Virus record (IMG/VR): IMGVR_UViG_3300050119_000013
Span: 1-29,805 of that record
Strand: one strand, 5' to 3'
Length of the DNA stretch: 29,805 nt
Origin: a virus
Each line of letters starts with the position of its first letter. Within the stretch, counting starts at the first letter, position 1. Under the pieces are notes generated by a model that worked only from the letters and a program-made list of their open reading frames with translations, did not search any database and was not told where the DNA came from. The position numbers and the translations under genes are program-made. Below, one piece after another: positions 16,177 through 24,234 of this stretch.

Positions 16177-16413
16177 ATGGCAGGCCTTGAAGGCATCGTC
16201 CGCCCATTCGTCGGCGAGACGACTGGACCCACACCGTTCCACCCCGCTGGCGGCTCATCGCAGCCGCCGGTTCGTTTGACCGTGGGCCTGCTCGGCGGCA
16301 CCAAGACTTTTTCATTCTCGCAGAACGCGACCCTCTCCTCTTACATGGCGGCGGTGCACACTGAAAAAGCGTCGACCGCGTTCGACATGACCACCGGAAA
16401 GCTGGCACAGTAA
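16177..16413 (+). CDS. Small hypothetical tail-region protein
   Basis: 78 residues, ATG 16177 after GGAG. It contains a hydrophobic-glycine strand region (VRLTVGLLGGTKTFSFSQNA) and no recognised domain. It is coupled to the next gene by a one-base overlap (TAATG) and resembles small tail-tip accessory proteins only by position. Confidence 0.65.
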   Translation: MAGLEGIVRPFVGETTGPTPFHPAGGSSQPPVRLTVGLLGGTKTFSFSQNATLSSYMAAVHTEKASTAFDMTTGKLAQ

Positions 16414-18035
16414 TGGCGGGCTTCTCGCGCAAAACTCACATCGTCCGCGTCTCGATGGACGATCCGCCGACCCCCACGGGCCAGCAGCCGACTTCCTATA
16501 TCGATGTCGAAGTCATCGACGCGATCTCGTTTCGCGACGTGCGAGGCGAAGAGATGGTGCTCGATATGGCGGCGGCAAGCGCGCTGCCCTACCTCGTCGA
16601 CAACACCGGGGGCGGTCACGGCGCGACACCCGACAACGCGACCCGTCGCTCGCACATGAAGCGCATCACATCGCCCGACGATCCTACGCAACAGATCGAT
16701 ATCGAAGTGATCGACGTCGTCGCCTTCCGGGGCAAGAACGGCGAGGAGTGGATTTTGGATATGTCCGGCACCGCCGACGATCCGCTAATCTTCGACGTCA
16801 CCACGGGCGCGGGCGGCACCACGGCAACACGTCGCGTTCACGACGAGAAGATTTCAGGCGACCTTACGGACCCGCACCCGACCAGCTACCTCAACGTTGA
16901 GCGCAGCGACAGCATCGCATTCCGCACCGTCTTCGGGCATGAGATGATCGTGGTATGCCCGTCGAATGATGATCCGCTGGCGACCAGTTCGCCGCGCGCG
17001 TCGACGGCCATGACACCGCAGAACTACAACCCGCTGGACACCAGCGCCAGCGCCGCCGTGCCGCCGTCGCCCTCTCAGGTCGGAGACAAGAGCGTCTATC
17101 TCGCTAACGTGAAGGGCTCAAATGGTTTCATGACGAACGCGGCGAAAATCCAGCAGGGTCCGTTCTGGTGGATCAGGGCGATCTCGCCCGGCGGTCAGTG
17201 GGTCATCGTCACGATCAAAGCGGGCGCGGTCTCGAACTCTCCGACCCCTCCTCCGTTTCCAGTGGTCTCGTTTGATTTCTCCAACGATGACCCGAATGCG
17301 CCAGTCGCGTCTCTCTCCGGCCCGCCTGATGAGGTAACGAGCACCACGACGACCCCAGCGGGGCCGCCGAGCTTTCTGTATTTTGTTTGGAATAACGCAG
17401 TGCCTTTCCCGACAATCGATACCTATGGTCTGAGCGTGTTCAACGCTGCCGGGATCAACATCCCGTATTATGCGCAGTTCGCGGCGGGCATCAACGATGT
17501 CAACAACTCTGGCAACGAGTTTACAGGCATCGAGCATTTCGGGTCGTTCGCTGCCGCCGAGGCATTCGCGGCTTCGTTCAACACGGCAAACGCAGGGCCC
17601 CCGCAAAACTCTTGGACGTCGATCTATTCTCCGACAGCGCTGATCTCCGGCGTCAGTGTCCCCACGGTAGTGTTTGCGGCGCAGCTTGCATTTCCGCCTT
17701 CGGATACTGGCTCGGCGACCGCGTCGCTTATCGGCACCTACGGAATTAAAATCCCGAAAGGCGCTGAGAGTTTCTCCGTTAACGTGACCAACCCCGGCGT
17801 CGCGACGACGGGCAACATCACCAGCACGATCCACGTAGACGGGTATGTGAACGGATCGGCTCCCGGAGACGGCACGCCGAGCACTCCTGCCACTGATGAC
17901 GTCGTGGACGCGTTCTCGACCGCGTCCGGCGGCACGACCTACACCGTCGAAACGGAAGTCTTGTCGGACCCTGACCCGCGCGTGCACATTGTGGTCTCCG
18001 GCGGGAGCACCCGAAGCGGGGGTCCGGCAGGGTAA
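16413..18035 (+). CDS. Tail protein with a triplicated N-terminal module
   Basis: 540 residues. The first 185 residues hold three degenerate copies of a module of about 40-65 residues: around 9-52, 81-117 and 143-183. Each has a basic start (THIVRV, HMKRI, VHDEKI), a DDP/DPHP turn, a VEVIDAISFR-like strand (VEVIDVVAFR, VERSDSIAFR) and a G.E..L/V.DM-like strand. The rest is a Ser/Thr/Pro-rich linker and two beta-rich regions. It follows the hub and precedes the fibre genes, so a baseplate or fibre-attachment role is reasonable. The modules have no family I can name. Confidence 0.72.
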   Translation: MAGFSRKTHIVRVSMDDPPTPTGQQPTSYIDVEVIDAISFRDVRGEEMVLDMAAASALPYLVDNTGGGHGATPDNATRRSHMKRITSPDDPTQQIDIEVIDVVAFRGKNGEEWILDMSGTADDPLIFDVTTGAGGTTATRRVHDEKISGDLTDPHPTSYLNVERSDSIAFRTVFGHEMIVVCPSNDDPLATSSPRASTAMTPQNYNPLDTSASAAVPPSPSQVGDKSVYLANVKGSNGFMTNAAKIQQGPFWWIRAISPGGQWVIVTIKAGAVSNSPTPPPFPVVSFDFSNDDPNAPVASLSGPPDEVTSTTTTPAGPPSFLYFVWNNAVPFPTIDTYGLSVFNAAGINIPYYAQFAAGINDVNNSGNEFTGIEHFGSFAAAEAFAASFNTANAGPPQNSWTSIYSPTALISGVSVPTVVFAAQLAFPPSDTGSATASLIGTYGIKIPKGAESFSVNVTNPGVATTGNITSTIHVDGYVNGSAPGDGTPSTPATDDVVDAFSTASGGTTYTVETEVLSDPDPRVHIVVSGGSTRSGGPAG

Positions 18036-18038
18036 GAA

Positions 18039-18048
18039 CGTCAGTTGT
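18039..18048 (+). repeat. Junction repeat CGTCAGTTGT, copy 3
   Basis: The 10-base core shared with 4255-4264 and 7554-7563 lies 3 bases after TAA 18033-18035. In all three copies a TA dinucleotide begins 17 bases after the TTGTNN hexamer (here TACTTA at 18068), which is compatible with, but does not prove, a promoter. Confidence 0.55.
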
Positions 18049-18099
18049 GACCGCTTTGAATACCAGCTACTTAAAGGTCCGGCAAAAAGGATAACCCCA

Positions 18100-18951
18100 A
18101 TGGTTTCTTCCCTCACATACAGGACTTCGGACGTCACGCGGTGGGGCGGGGGCCAAGGCTCCAACCTGACGTCGACCCAAGTCGATCTCAACTTCTGGAA
18201 TTTGTTCGAAGCCATCGATCAGCTTGAGGCCGATCAGGCGCTGACGGTCAGCATCGATTTCATCTCTCAGCCGCTCAATGGAAACCAACTCTTTGTCCAT
18301 CTGACTAACCACGCCGTGCTGGGGCCGTTCACGATCCCGACCGCGCAGTGGAACCCTCGCGGCAACTGGGCCCCGCTCACGAATTACGCGCCGTTCGACG
18401 TTGTGAGTTTCGGTGGTAATCTTTATCTGATCACGACTGCTCACACCAGCGCGGCGACGTTCAATCCGAACGCGACCAACGGTCTCAATCAGAACTTGTA
18501 TATCCTGATCCTGTCCGCGCCGGAGAATGCACTGCCCTCCGATGGCACCATCGGCATGCGGCTCGTCAAGGGCTCCGGCAGCCCGTTCGTCACGCACTGG
18601 GAGAGTGATCTCATTCGCTTGGTGTGTTTCGTCGGTGGCAAGCCCAATCCGAGCGAGCTTCTGTTTCAGTACCCTGTGGTCGATAACATGACGATCCCGG
18701 CCGGACTGATCCAGTCGGTGTTCTTCGCGAACACGCCGACCGCCGCGAACGTGACATACAATCTGTTCAAGACTGGCGCATCTATCGGGAGCATCACGTT
18801 CACTGGTCCGTCGCCCGAAGGCATCAGCATCTCGTTCCCCGCGACCGTGACGTTCATCCCCGGCGACATCATCACGCTCGTCGGTCCCGCGACGCCAGAC
18901 ATCCAGCAAGCTGATATATCGTTCTCCATCGCCGCGCTGTTGACCGCCTAA
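18100..18951 (+). CDS. Tail fibre/receptor-binding protein with CBM5/12-like module
   Basis: 283 residues from ATG 18100, with AAGGA at 18087-18091. Residues about 84-150 contain RGNWAPLTNYAPFDVVSFGGNLY then a TTAHTSAATF stretch: the aromatic-rich W..Y..D.V...G..Y pattern of CBM5/12-type chitin-binding-like modules widespread in phage fibres. The N-terminal part (RTSDVTRWGGGQGSNLTSTQ) is likely the virion-attachment part. The C-terminal part is a beta-rich domain with IPAGLIQSVFFANTPT. It likely binds a cell-surface glycan. The stop overlaps the next start as TAATG. Confidence 0.72.
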   Translation: MVSSLTYRTSDVTRWGGGQGSNLTSTQVDLNFWNLFEAIDQLEADQALTVSIDFISQPLNGNQLFVHLTNHAVLGPFTIPTAQWNPRGNWAPLTNYAPFDVVSFGGNLYLITTAHTSAATFNPNATNGLNQNLYILILSAPENALPSDGTIGMRLVKGSGSPFVTHWESDLIRLVCFVGGKPNPSELLFQYPVVDNMTIPAGLIQSVFFANTPTAANVTYNLFKTGASIGSITFTGPSPEGISISFPATVTFIPGDIITLVGPATPDIQQADISFSIAALLTA

Positions 18952-20810
18952 TGGCAATTGGATTTGACCCATCTACAGTAGCCAACGTAACCCTGTCGAA
19001 TGTAAATTTGACAGGGACGAACTCGGCTACCACCAACCCATCGGGCTGTAAAGGTCTCGCGACAGACGCGAAGTCCACCGGCCTGCTGTATTGGGAAATG
19101 CACGGCTTGTCCGCGAGCGGCGGCTCGCAGATGAGCATCGGCCTCAACGTGCAGTCGTCGACGATGGCGAACCAAGTTTCGACCGGCGGCGGCAGCGGTG
19201 GCATAGGACTGTATCAGGGCGGCGGCGGCGCGGTCTTCGTCAGCGGCAGCAACACAGGCGTCACGGTCGGTACGATCATCGCCACGGACGTGATCGCCGT
19301 TGCGGTCGACATGACCCACATGAGAGTGTGGTTCAAGAACATCACGCAAGGCTTCAACTGGAACGGCTCGGGCACCGCGAACCCCGCGACTAACACCGGG
19401 GGCATCTCGATCGCCGCGACGCCGCTGGTCCCCTTCTTCGGTTGGGGCGGAGGCGGAAGCACTGGTCAGGCGATGACCGCGAATTTCGCCGGGCCGTTCG
19501 TCGGCACGCTTCCAAGCGGGTTCACCGCATGGGATACGTCGACGGGCGGCGAGACCGGCACGTGGGCTTCCACTGAAGCGACCGACACGTTCCACGCTGT
19601 CGGACCCATCACGGGTCTTATCGCTTCAACTGAAGCGCAGGATACGTGGGCCACGTCTGCCGGCTTCACACGTCTGCGCGCGGAGAGCGAGAACGTTCAA
19701 GGCAACTACACGGGCGGTGCGACGTTCAACACGGGAGGCCCTGACCGCATCGTCATCGTCGTCACAACATCGGTCGCGGTCAGTCTGACCCCAAATGCGC
19801 TTACGGGAGTTAGCGATACCAAAGGCTTGACGTGGCAGCCGGGATCGTTCGCGGTTGCGGGCCCCGACGCCAACGGGGGCAACGGACGCATCGATGTTTG
19901 GTGGGCATACGCGCACAACCAATTGATCAACGACGCGATCAGTCTCACCTTCGGTCCGGGCGACAGCACGACGACGGACATCACTGTATTCGCGGTGTCG
20001 GGCCTCAACGGAAACTTCACCTACCCATTTGACGCCACCGGCTTCGGCGGCAATCTCGGCGGCATGAGCGGCACCGCGCAGGACGTCAAATTCAGCACTC
20101 AATATGTCACGGGAAATGGGCTCGGTCAACCACCGGGCATCCTCGGGTTCGCCATCATCCACGGATGGAGCGGAGGCGGCTCGCCGCTCTTCTCAAACCT
20201 CACAGGGTTTTCGACGTTGTCGCAGGGCCTCGCGACGGGGGCGCAGCGTAACACTACGACGTCGATCCAGACCATCGTATCCCCTAATGGTTTTTCGACT
20301 GCGCAAAATTTCATCCCTGATAGCGGCAGTAGTCAACTTAGCTGGATGCTTCAGTGGCTCACGTTGGCCGAAGGGGTATCAACGCCCGGATCACTGCTGT
20401 CGACCGAAGCGACGGACAGCTTCGTTGGCATTGGGCATCCCGGGGCCGCTGGCATCGTCGGCAATCTGGCAACATCAGGCCTTCCTGACACCGCGAGCAT
20501 TCAAGGCTTCCCGCGCGTCAACGGCGTGTGGACCTCGCAAGAGGCGACTGACCTCTTCTCGGCGTTCTTGAAACAGCCGCTGACAGGCTCTTGGCATTCG
20601 ACCGGCGCGGCCGACACGATGACCGCTCACGGGCTTGGGCGCGGCGAGAACGGCATCTTCGTTGCGTTCGAAGGTGTTGACACGTTAACCATAACCGGAT
20701 ATACACCAGCCTCCGGCACTCTTCACGCGACGGGGGCTGCCGATAGCTTCTCCGCGCTCGGCGCTGGTGTAGTTCGAACTAGCGGTCGCCGACAGTTTTT
20801 CGTAACATAA
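18951..20810 (+). CDS. SPRY-domain tail fibre with STEATD repeats
   Basis: 619 residues. Residues about 1-195 match the SPRY/lectin-like fold: a GLLYWEMHGLS strand, DVIAVAVDMTHMRVWFKN, GFNWNG and ANFAGPFVGTLPSGFTAW. Two degenerate repeats (GTWASTEATDTFHAVG and GLIASTEAQDTWATSAG) follow at 203-238. A middle beta domain covers about 240-475. Six more repeats of 15-24 residues follow at about 480-605 (SLLSTEATDSFVGIG, VWTSQEATDLFSAF, SWHSTGAADTMTAHG, TLHATGAADSFSALG and others). Such repeats are known from alphaproteobacterial phage fibres. It likely forms a receptor-binding fibre. Confidence 0.78.
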   Translation: MAIGFDPSTVANVTLSNVNLTGTNSATTNPSGCKGLATDAKSTGLLYWEMHGLSASGGSQMSIGLNVQSSTMANQVSTGGGSGGIGLYQGGGGAVFVSGSNTGVTVGTIIATDVIAVAVDMTHMRVWFKNITQGFNWNGSGTANPATNTGGISIAATPLVPFFGWGGGGSTGQAMTANFAGPFVGTLPSGFTAWDTSTGGETGTWASTEATDTFHAVGPITGLIASTEAQDTWATSAGFTRLRAESENVQGNYTGGATFNTGGPDRIVIVVTTSVAVSLTPNALTGVSDTKGLTWQPGSFAVAGPDANGGNGRIDVWWAYAHNQLINDAISLTFGPGDSTTTDITVFAVSGLNGNFTYPFDATGFGGNLGGMSGTAQDVKFSTQYVTGNGLGQPPGILGFAIIHGWSGGGSPLFSNLTGFSTLSQGLATGAQRNTTTSIQTIVSPNGFSTAQNFIPDSGSSQLSWMLQWLTLAEGVSTPGSLLSTEATDSFVGIGHPGAAGIVGNLATSGLPDTASIQGFPRVNGVWTSQEATDLFSAFLKQPLTGSWHSTGAADTMTAHGLGRGENGIFVAFEGVDTLTITGYTPASGTLHATGAADSFSALGAGVVRTSGRRQFFVT

Positions 20811-20826
20811 ACAGGAGAAGATCACC

Positions 20827-21204
20827 ATGGCAGTAATCTATAACACCACGCTCAAGAACACTCGCATGACCGATGTCGTCACCGCCATCGGCACCGCCGG
20901 GTTCTTGAACATCTATACCACCGGGCTCGGGATTTTGCTCTCGACCATTCCGCTGGCCAACCCGGCGGGCACCGTGACCGGCGGCGTGCTCACGTTCTCC
21001 GGGACACCGCTGACGCAAGCGTCGGCGACCGCGAGCGGCACCGCAGCGGCGGCGACCGTCACGACTGCGACCGGCGGCACGGGCACCGTCATCATCTCGG
21101 GCTTGACCGTGTCGTCCTCCTCGGGCGACATCGTTCTGTCTTCGACCAATATCGTCGCCGGTCAGCCGGTCACGATCACGTCGGCGTCCATCACGCACGG
21201 CTGA
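20827..21204 (+). CDS. Small Thr/Ser/Ala-rich structural protein
   Basis: 125 residues with AGGAGAA 10 bases upstream. The layout is an N-terminal helix (YNTTLKNTRMTDVVTAIGTA), then short strands with GTVTGGVLTFSGTPL, then TATGGTGTVIISGLTVSSSS and a final strand GQPVTITSASITHG. This architecture recurs in phages of Proteobacteria near fibre genes and is presumed to be a virion protein. It is the last tail-region gene before the hairpins and tRNA at 21206-21341. Confidence 0.75.
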   Translation: MAVIYNTTLKNTRMTDVVTAIGTAGFLNIYTTGLGILLSTIPLANPAGTVTGGVLTFSGTPLTQASATASGTAAAATVTTATGGTGTVIISGLTVSSSSGDIVLSSTNIVAGQPVTITSASITHG

Positions 21205-21205
21205 G

Positions 21206-21227
21206 CCCTACCCGATGAACCGTAGGG
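21206..21227 (+). other. Short hairpin after the last tail gene
   Basis: A 6-bp stem (CCCTAC at 21206-21211 with GTAGGG at 21222-21227) starts one base after the stop of the previous gene. There is no T-run. It may be part of a compound terminator with the stronger hairpin that follows. Confidence 0.45.
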
Positions 21228-21234
21228 GAATGAT

Positions 21235-21260
21235 TGCCGGGCCGTACCAACGGTCCGGCA
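21235..21260 (+). terminator. Strong hairpin upstream of the tRNA
   Basis: An 11-bp stem with one G-T wobble (TGCCGGGCCGT at 21235-21245 with 21250-21260) closes a 4-base loop and is followed by TTGTATT. It ends the tail transcription unit and/or forms the 5' processing side of the tRNA precursor. Confidence 0.55.
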
Positions 21261-21266
21261 TTGTAT

Positions 21267-21341
21267 TGGGAGAGGGCGATATGGTGACGCAACGGATTGT
21301 TAATCCGTCTATTTCAGGTTCGAGCCCTGATCTCCCAGCCA
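21267..21341 (+). tRNA. tRNA-Asn (anticodon GTT), encoded CCA
   Basis: A complete cloverleaf of 75 bases. The acceptor stem TGGGAGA (21267-21273) pairs perfectly with TCTCCCA (21331-21337), followed by G and an encoded CCA. The D stem is 3 bp (GCG/CGC) with TGGT in the loop. The anticodon stem ACGGA/TCCGT encloses TTGTTAA, with anticodon GTT at 21299-21301. The T stem TCAGG/CCTGA encloses the exact TTCGAGC loop. An oddity is G at positions 8-9 where U8 is nearly universal. Asn AAC codons are frequent in the neighbouring structural genes. It overlaps the longer possible starts of the next gene. Confidence 0.85.
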
Positions 21342-22270
21342 TCCACATCCAAGGCATGCATGGCCTTGGGGATAACATCCATCAACGCGCTGTCGTGCGC
21401 CAACTCATGAAGCGCTACCGGGTCACGTTGGAAACATCGTGGCCCTCGGTGTATCATGATTTTGATATCGGGCTCGCGCGCCGCAACGTCTCGCTCCGCA
21501 CCCAGCAAAAGAACTCGGAACGCGAAGCTGATAAGTTCGTCTCACGTCATCCGCTCACGCGCTCGGGCATGCGCATCAGCTACACCGGCCAGCAAGTGTT
21601 GGCTTCACCTAGCAAGACAATTCTTGAGGTCATGTGCAATGTCACCGGCACCAGTTTCGCGGAAGCGGACTTTAGTTTTCCTATACCTGATAGCTGGGAT
21701 CACGCGCTCGACGCCGCGCTGGGACCTCTCCCGGATCGCGCGAGGGGAAGGCCGTGGGTCGTGTATCGTCCGCTTTGCGCCAGACCTGAGTGGCGCGGCT
21801 CCATGGCGCGAAACGCCGATCCCGCATCTTATCAAGAACTCTTCAACCGAATTCGCGAACAGTTCTTTGTGATCTCCGTTGCCGATCTGGTCCCCACGCG
21901 TGAGTGGATCGTCGGCCCGGAGATGGACGCCGATCTGAAATTCCACAAGGGCGAGCTTCACTTCGAACTGCTCGCTGCTTTGATGCATCGCGCCGACCTC
22001 GTCTTCACGTCGAGTGGCTTCGCTGCGGTGCTCGGCCCTGCAGTTGGCACGCCGACGATCTCCGTGATCGGCGGCTACGAGGACACGCGTTGCCATGACG
22101 CGGGCGCACGCCACGCACCCTACCTCGCAATCGGGCCGAGGGTGCCGTGCACATGCTGGACGTCGGCCTGCATGCGGGACTGCGCCAAGACCATCGATAT
22201 GCAAATCGCTGGCCCGGCCATCGACGATTTTGTGTCCCAAACTTGTATACAAACTGGGGACAAGCAATGA
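21281..22270 (+). CDS. GT9 (heptosyltransferase)-like glycosyltransferase
   Basis: 329 residues if translation starts at ATG 21281, preceded by GGGAGAGGG (which is the tRNA acceptor stem); 304 residues from ATG 21356, directly after the tRNA. Starts further up (21215, 21230) would run through two hairpins. The core begins at IHIQGMHGLGDNIHQRAVVR (residues 22-41), a GT-B N-terminal P-loop-like pattern. The C-terminal half has ALMHRADLVFTSSGFAAVLG then VGTPTISVIGGYED, the nucleotide-sugar-binding pattern of GT9 enzymes, then a CTCW..AC..DC cysteine cluster. It likely transfers a sugar in the cytoplasm as part of the glycan cassette; donor and acceptor are unknown. It overlaps the next gene by ATGA. 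Confidence 0.72.
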   Translation: MVTQRIVNPSISGSSPDLPAIHIQGMHGLGDNIHQRAVVRQLMKRYRVTLETSWPSVYHDFDIGLARRNVSLRTQQKNSEREADKFVSRHPLTRSGMRISYTGQQVLASPSKTILEVMCNVTGTSFAEADFSFPIPDSWDHALDAALGPLPDRARGRPWVVYRPLCARPEWRGSMARNADPASYQELFNRIREQFFVISVADLVPTREWIVGPEMDADLKFHKGELHFELLAALMHRADLVFTSSGFAAVLGPAVGTPTISVIGGYEDTRCHDAGARHAPYLAIGPRVPCTCWTSACMRDCAKTIDMQIAGPAIDDFVSQTCIQTGDKQ

Positions 22271-22920
22271 CCAGCGCCGCGACCCGCGCCTTCGTGATGC
22301 GTGTTCCGCAAGAGAAGCACATCGTCATGGCACCCACGACACAAGACGTCGCCATTGTCATGTGCGGTGGCGGAGACCCTTTCGCAGAGTGGGAACTTGC
22401 AAAGGCGATGTGTGATCGTGCGGGAAAGAAAGTCAGTATCTTCGCCGGGAACGACATGATAGAACACTTTCCATGGGACATCGATCACGCCATCACACTT
22501 CATCCTGACAAACTCCAACTATGGCTTCCGAAGCGGAAGGCCAACGGCTATAACGACCCGCCGCGCATCTGGGCGCATCGGGCATACGAGGGAGCGATCA
22601 CCGACTGGACGCGGGATTGGGCGGGCTCGACGGGCCTGATGTGCATCAAGGTCGCGAGGGAATGTGGGTTCGTCCACATCATCACATGCGGCGTGCACAT
22701 GGCAGTCGAAAGCGATCACTTCGTCCGCAAGCAACCATGGAATGCCGCGCTCGCTTTCAAACGCGCGTGGGTAGTCCGCAGAAGAGAACTTGCGCCGTAC
22801 CTCCGCAGCATGGGAGGCTGGACGCAAGAAACATTCGGAGCACCAACCGAGGAGTGGCTCCGTGAGGAAATTGTTGACGGCAACCGTCGTCAGCCCGAGC
22901 CAACAGGAATGAGAGCATGA
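22267..22920 (+). CDS. Rossmann-like protein of the DUF115/MptE type
   Basis: 217 residues from ATG 22267 (ATGA overlap). Features are [20 protein letters not shown] (a Rossmann-type first strand and glycine loop), [15 protein letters not shown], then [19 protein letters not shown] and [18 protein letters not shown], ending with [19 protein letters not shown]. The LHP/GSTGL/CGV/RSMGGWT set recurs in phages of Alphaproteobacteria and resembles DUF115-like proteins that act on sugars or related carriers. The enzymatic activity is not established; the neighbours suggest surface-glycan or nucleotide-sugar metabolism. Confidence 0.7.
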   Translation: MTSAATRAFVMRVPQEKHIVMAPTTQDVAIVMCGGGDPFAEWELAKAMCDRAGKKVSIFAGNDMIEHFPWDIDHAITLHPDKLQLWLPKRKANGYNDPPRIWAHRAYEGAITDWTRDWAGSTGLMCIKVARECGFVHIITCGVHMAVESDHFVRKQPWNAALAFKRAWVVRRRELAPYLRSMGGWTQETFGAPTEEWLREEIVDGNRRQPEPTGMRA

Positions 22921-23231
22921 GATACCGAGACGTCGACCCGAAGATCAAACGGTTTTTCCCGTGGTCTCTCTTCCTTATCGCTGCCCTCTTCTTCGTGCTT
23001 GCGTCCGTCGTTGTCGGGCACAGCGAGGAGGACGTGTGGGCGTGCTATGGCGGCGGCCGGTATCAAGCCATGTCGTCGGGCTGGCCTCAGTGCAACGAGA
23101 TGAGCACGTTGTGCCTCAAGGTCCGCGAATACCTAAACACCCATACCGAGGAAGAGGGACGTGCGGAAGCGGTAGCCAAGCACATCCCGCAGTGGCTGAT
23201 CGCCAAAGCAGAAAGGTGCGTCCCCAAATGA
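22917..23231 (+). CDS. Small membrane-anchored protein inside the glycan cassette
   Basis: 104 residues. A basic N-terminus ([14 protein letters not shown]) is followed by one hydrophobic segment at residues 15-34, then an exported-looking domain with four cysteines (43, 59, 66, 101) that could form disulfides in the periplasm. It lies between the Rossmann protein and the dehydratase, with ATGA overlaps on both sides, so it is cotranslated with sugar enzymes. Possible roles are membrane anchoring of the glycan machinery or superinfection exclusion. Neither can be shown from sequence. Confidence 0.65.
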   Translation: MRYRDVDPKIKRFFPWSLFLIAALFFVLASVVVGHSEEDVWACYGGGRYQAMSSGWPQCNEMSTLCLKVREYLNTHTEEEGRAEAVAKHIPQWLIAKAERCVPK

Positions 23232-24232
23232 AGAAGGCACTCATCACCGGCATCACCGGCCAAGACGGCTCGTACCTCGCAGAACTCCTCCTCTCCAAAA
23301 ACTATGAAGTCCACGGTCTCAAGCGTCGCGCGTCGAGTTTCAACACTTCGCGCATCGATCATCTGCCGGAGTTGAAACTTCACTACGGCGACATGACGGA
23401 CGGATCGAACCTGACGCGGCTGCTGCAGGACGTCCGGCCGCATGAGGTCTACAACCTCGCGGCCCAGTCGCACGTGCAAGTCTCTTTCGAGACGCCGGAG
23501 TACACCGCCAACGCGGACGGGCTCGGCGCGATGCGGCTGCTGGAGGGCATCCGCGTGCTGGGGATGGAAGACGACGTGCGTCTGTATCAGGCGAGCACGT
23601 CGGAACTTTATGGCAACTCGGGCGGTTTCAATAGGAACGAGCAAACGCCGTTCATGCCGCGCAGTCCCTATGCGGCTGCGAAGCTCTATGCGTACTGGAT
23701 TACGGTGAACTACCGCGAGGCCTATGGCATCCACGCGAGCAACGGCATCCTTTTCAATCACGAAAGCCCCCGGCGCGGGGCTACGTTTGTCACGCGCAAA
23801 ATCACCAAGGCCGTGTGCGCAATCGCCAAGGGTACGCAGGACTGCCTGTATCTCGGCAACATCGACGCCATGCGCGACTGGGGCCACGCCAAGGACTATG
23901 TGCAGGCGATGTACCTCGCCGTGCAGCAGCCGCAGCCCGACGATTATGTGATCGCTACGGGAGAGGCGCATTCGGTCCGCGAGTTTGTCGAGCTTGCCTT
24001 CGCCGAGGTCGGGATTGACATCGGCTGGACGGGCAAGGGCGACCGCGAGGTCGGGATCGATACCAAGTCCATGCGCCCGGTTGTCCGCATCGATCCAAAA
24101 TATTTTCGGCCAACCGAAGTAAACCTCTTGCGCGGCGACGCGACAAAGGCTATGCAGGCCCTCGGCTGGCGGCCCAAAATCGGCTTCAGGACGCTCGTCA
24201 AGGAAATGGTTGCCGCCGACTTGGATGCCTGA
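23228..24232 (+). CDS. gmd: GDP-mannose 4,6-dehydratase
   Basis: 334 residues. Converts GDP-D-mannose to GDP-4-keto-6-deoxy-D-mannose. The SDR cofactor motif [12 protein letters not shown] is at residues 8-19. The catalytic set is visible: T124 and E126 in QASTSELYG, then Y148 and K152 in [20 protein letters not shown]. The signature [13 protein letters not shown] is intact, followed by [18 protein letters not shown], and the end ([23 protein letters not shown]) is typical. The internal loop before IDPKYFRP is shorter than in E. coli Gmd (about 373 residues). The ATG overlaps the upstream stop. The first committed enzyme of a GDP-6-deoxyhexose pathway, cytoplasmic. Longer in-frame upstream starts overlap the previous gene and are rejected. 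Confidence 0.95.
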   Translation: MKKALITGITGQDGSYLAELLLSKNYEVHGLKRRASSFNTSRIDHLPELKLHYGDMTDGSNLTRLLQDVRPHEVYNLAAQSHVQVSFETPEYTANADGLGAMRLLEGIRVLGMEDDVRLYQASTSELYGNSGGFNRNEQTPFMPRSPYAAAKLYAYWITVNYREAYGIHASNGILFNHESPRRGATFVTRKITKAVCAIAKGTQDCLYLGNIDAMRDWGHAKDYVQAMYLAVQQPQPDDYVIATGEAHSVREFVELAFAEVGIDIGWTGKGDREVGIDTKSMRPVVRIDPKYFRPTEVNLLRGDATKAMQALGWRPKIGFRTLVKEMVAADLDA

Positions 24233-24234
24233 GC

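Noticed and set aside
20770-20781. Perfect 12-base palindrome TAGTTCGAACTA
   Set aside because: It lies inside the end of the fibre gene with no nearby promoter or gene start. I see no reason to treat it as an operator.
18951-20810. Diversity-generating retroelement acting on the fibre
   Set aside because: No reverse transcriptase and no template/variable repeat pair is present in the window.
21215-21280. Glycosyltransferase start at 21215 or 21230
   Set aside because: This stretch consists of two hairpins and the start of a tRNA, and the encoded residues do not resemble the family N-terminus.
21267-21341. tRNA 3' end as an attachment site for integration
   Set aside because: No integrase gene and no repeat of the tRNA 3' end is visible in the window.
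22961-23227. Extended N-terminus for the GDP-mannose dehydratase
   Set aside because: It would overlap the small membrane protein in another frame, and [14 protein letters not shown] at 23228 is the typical start.
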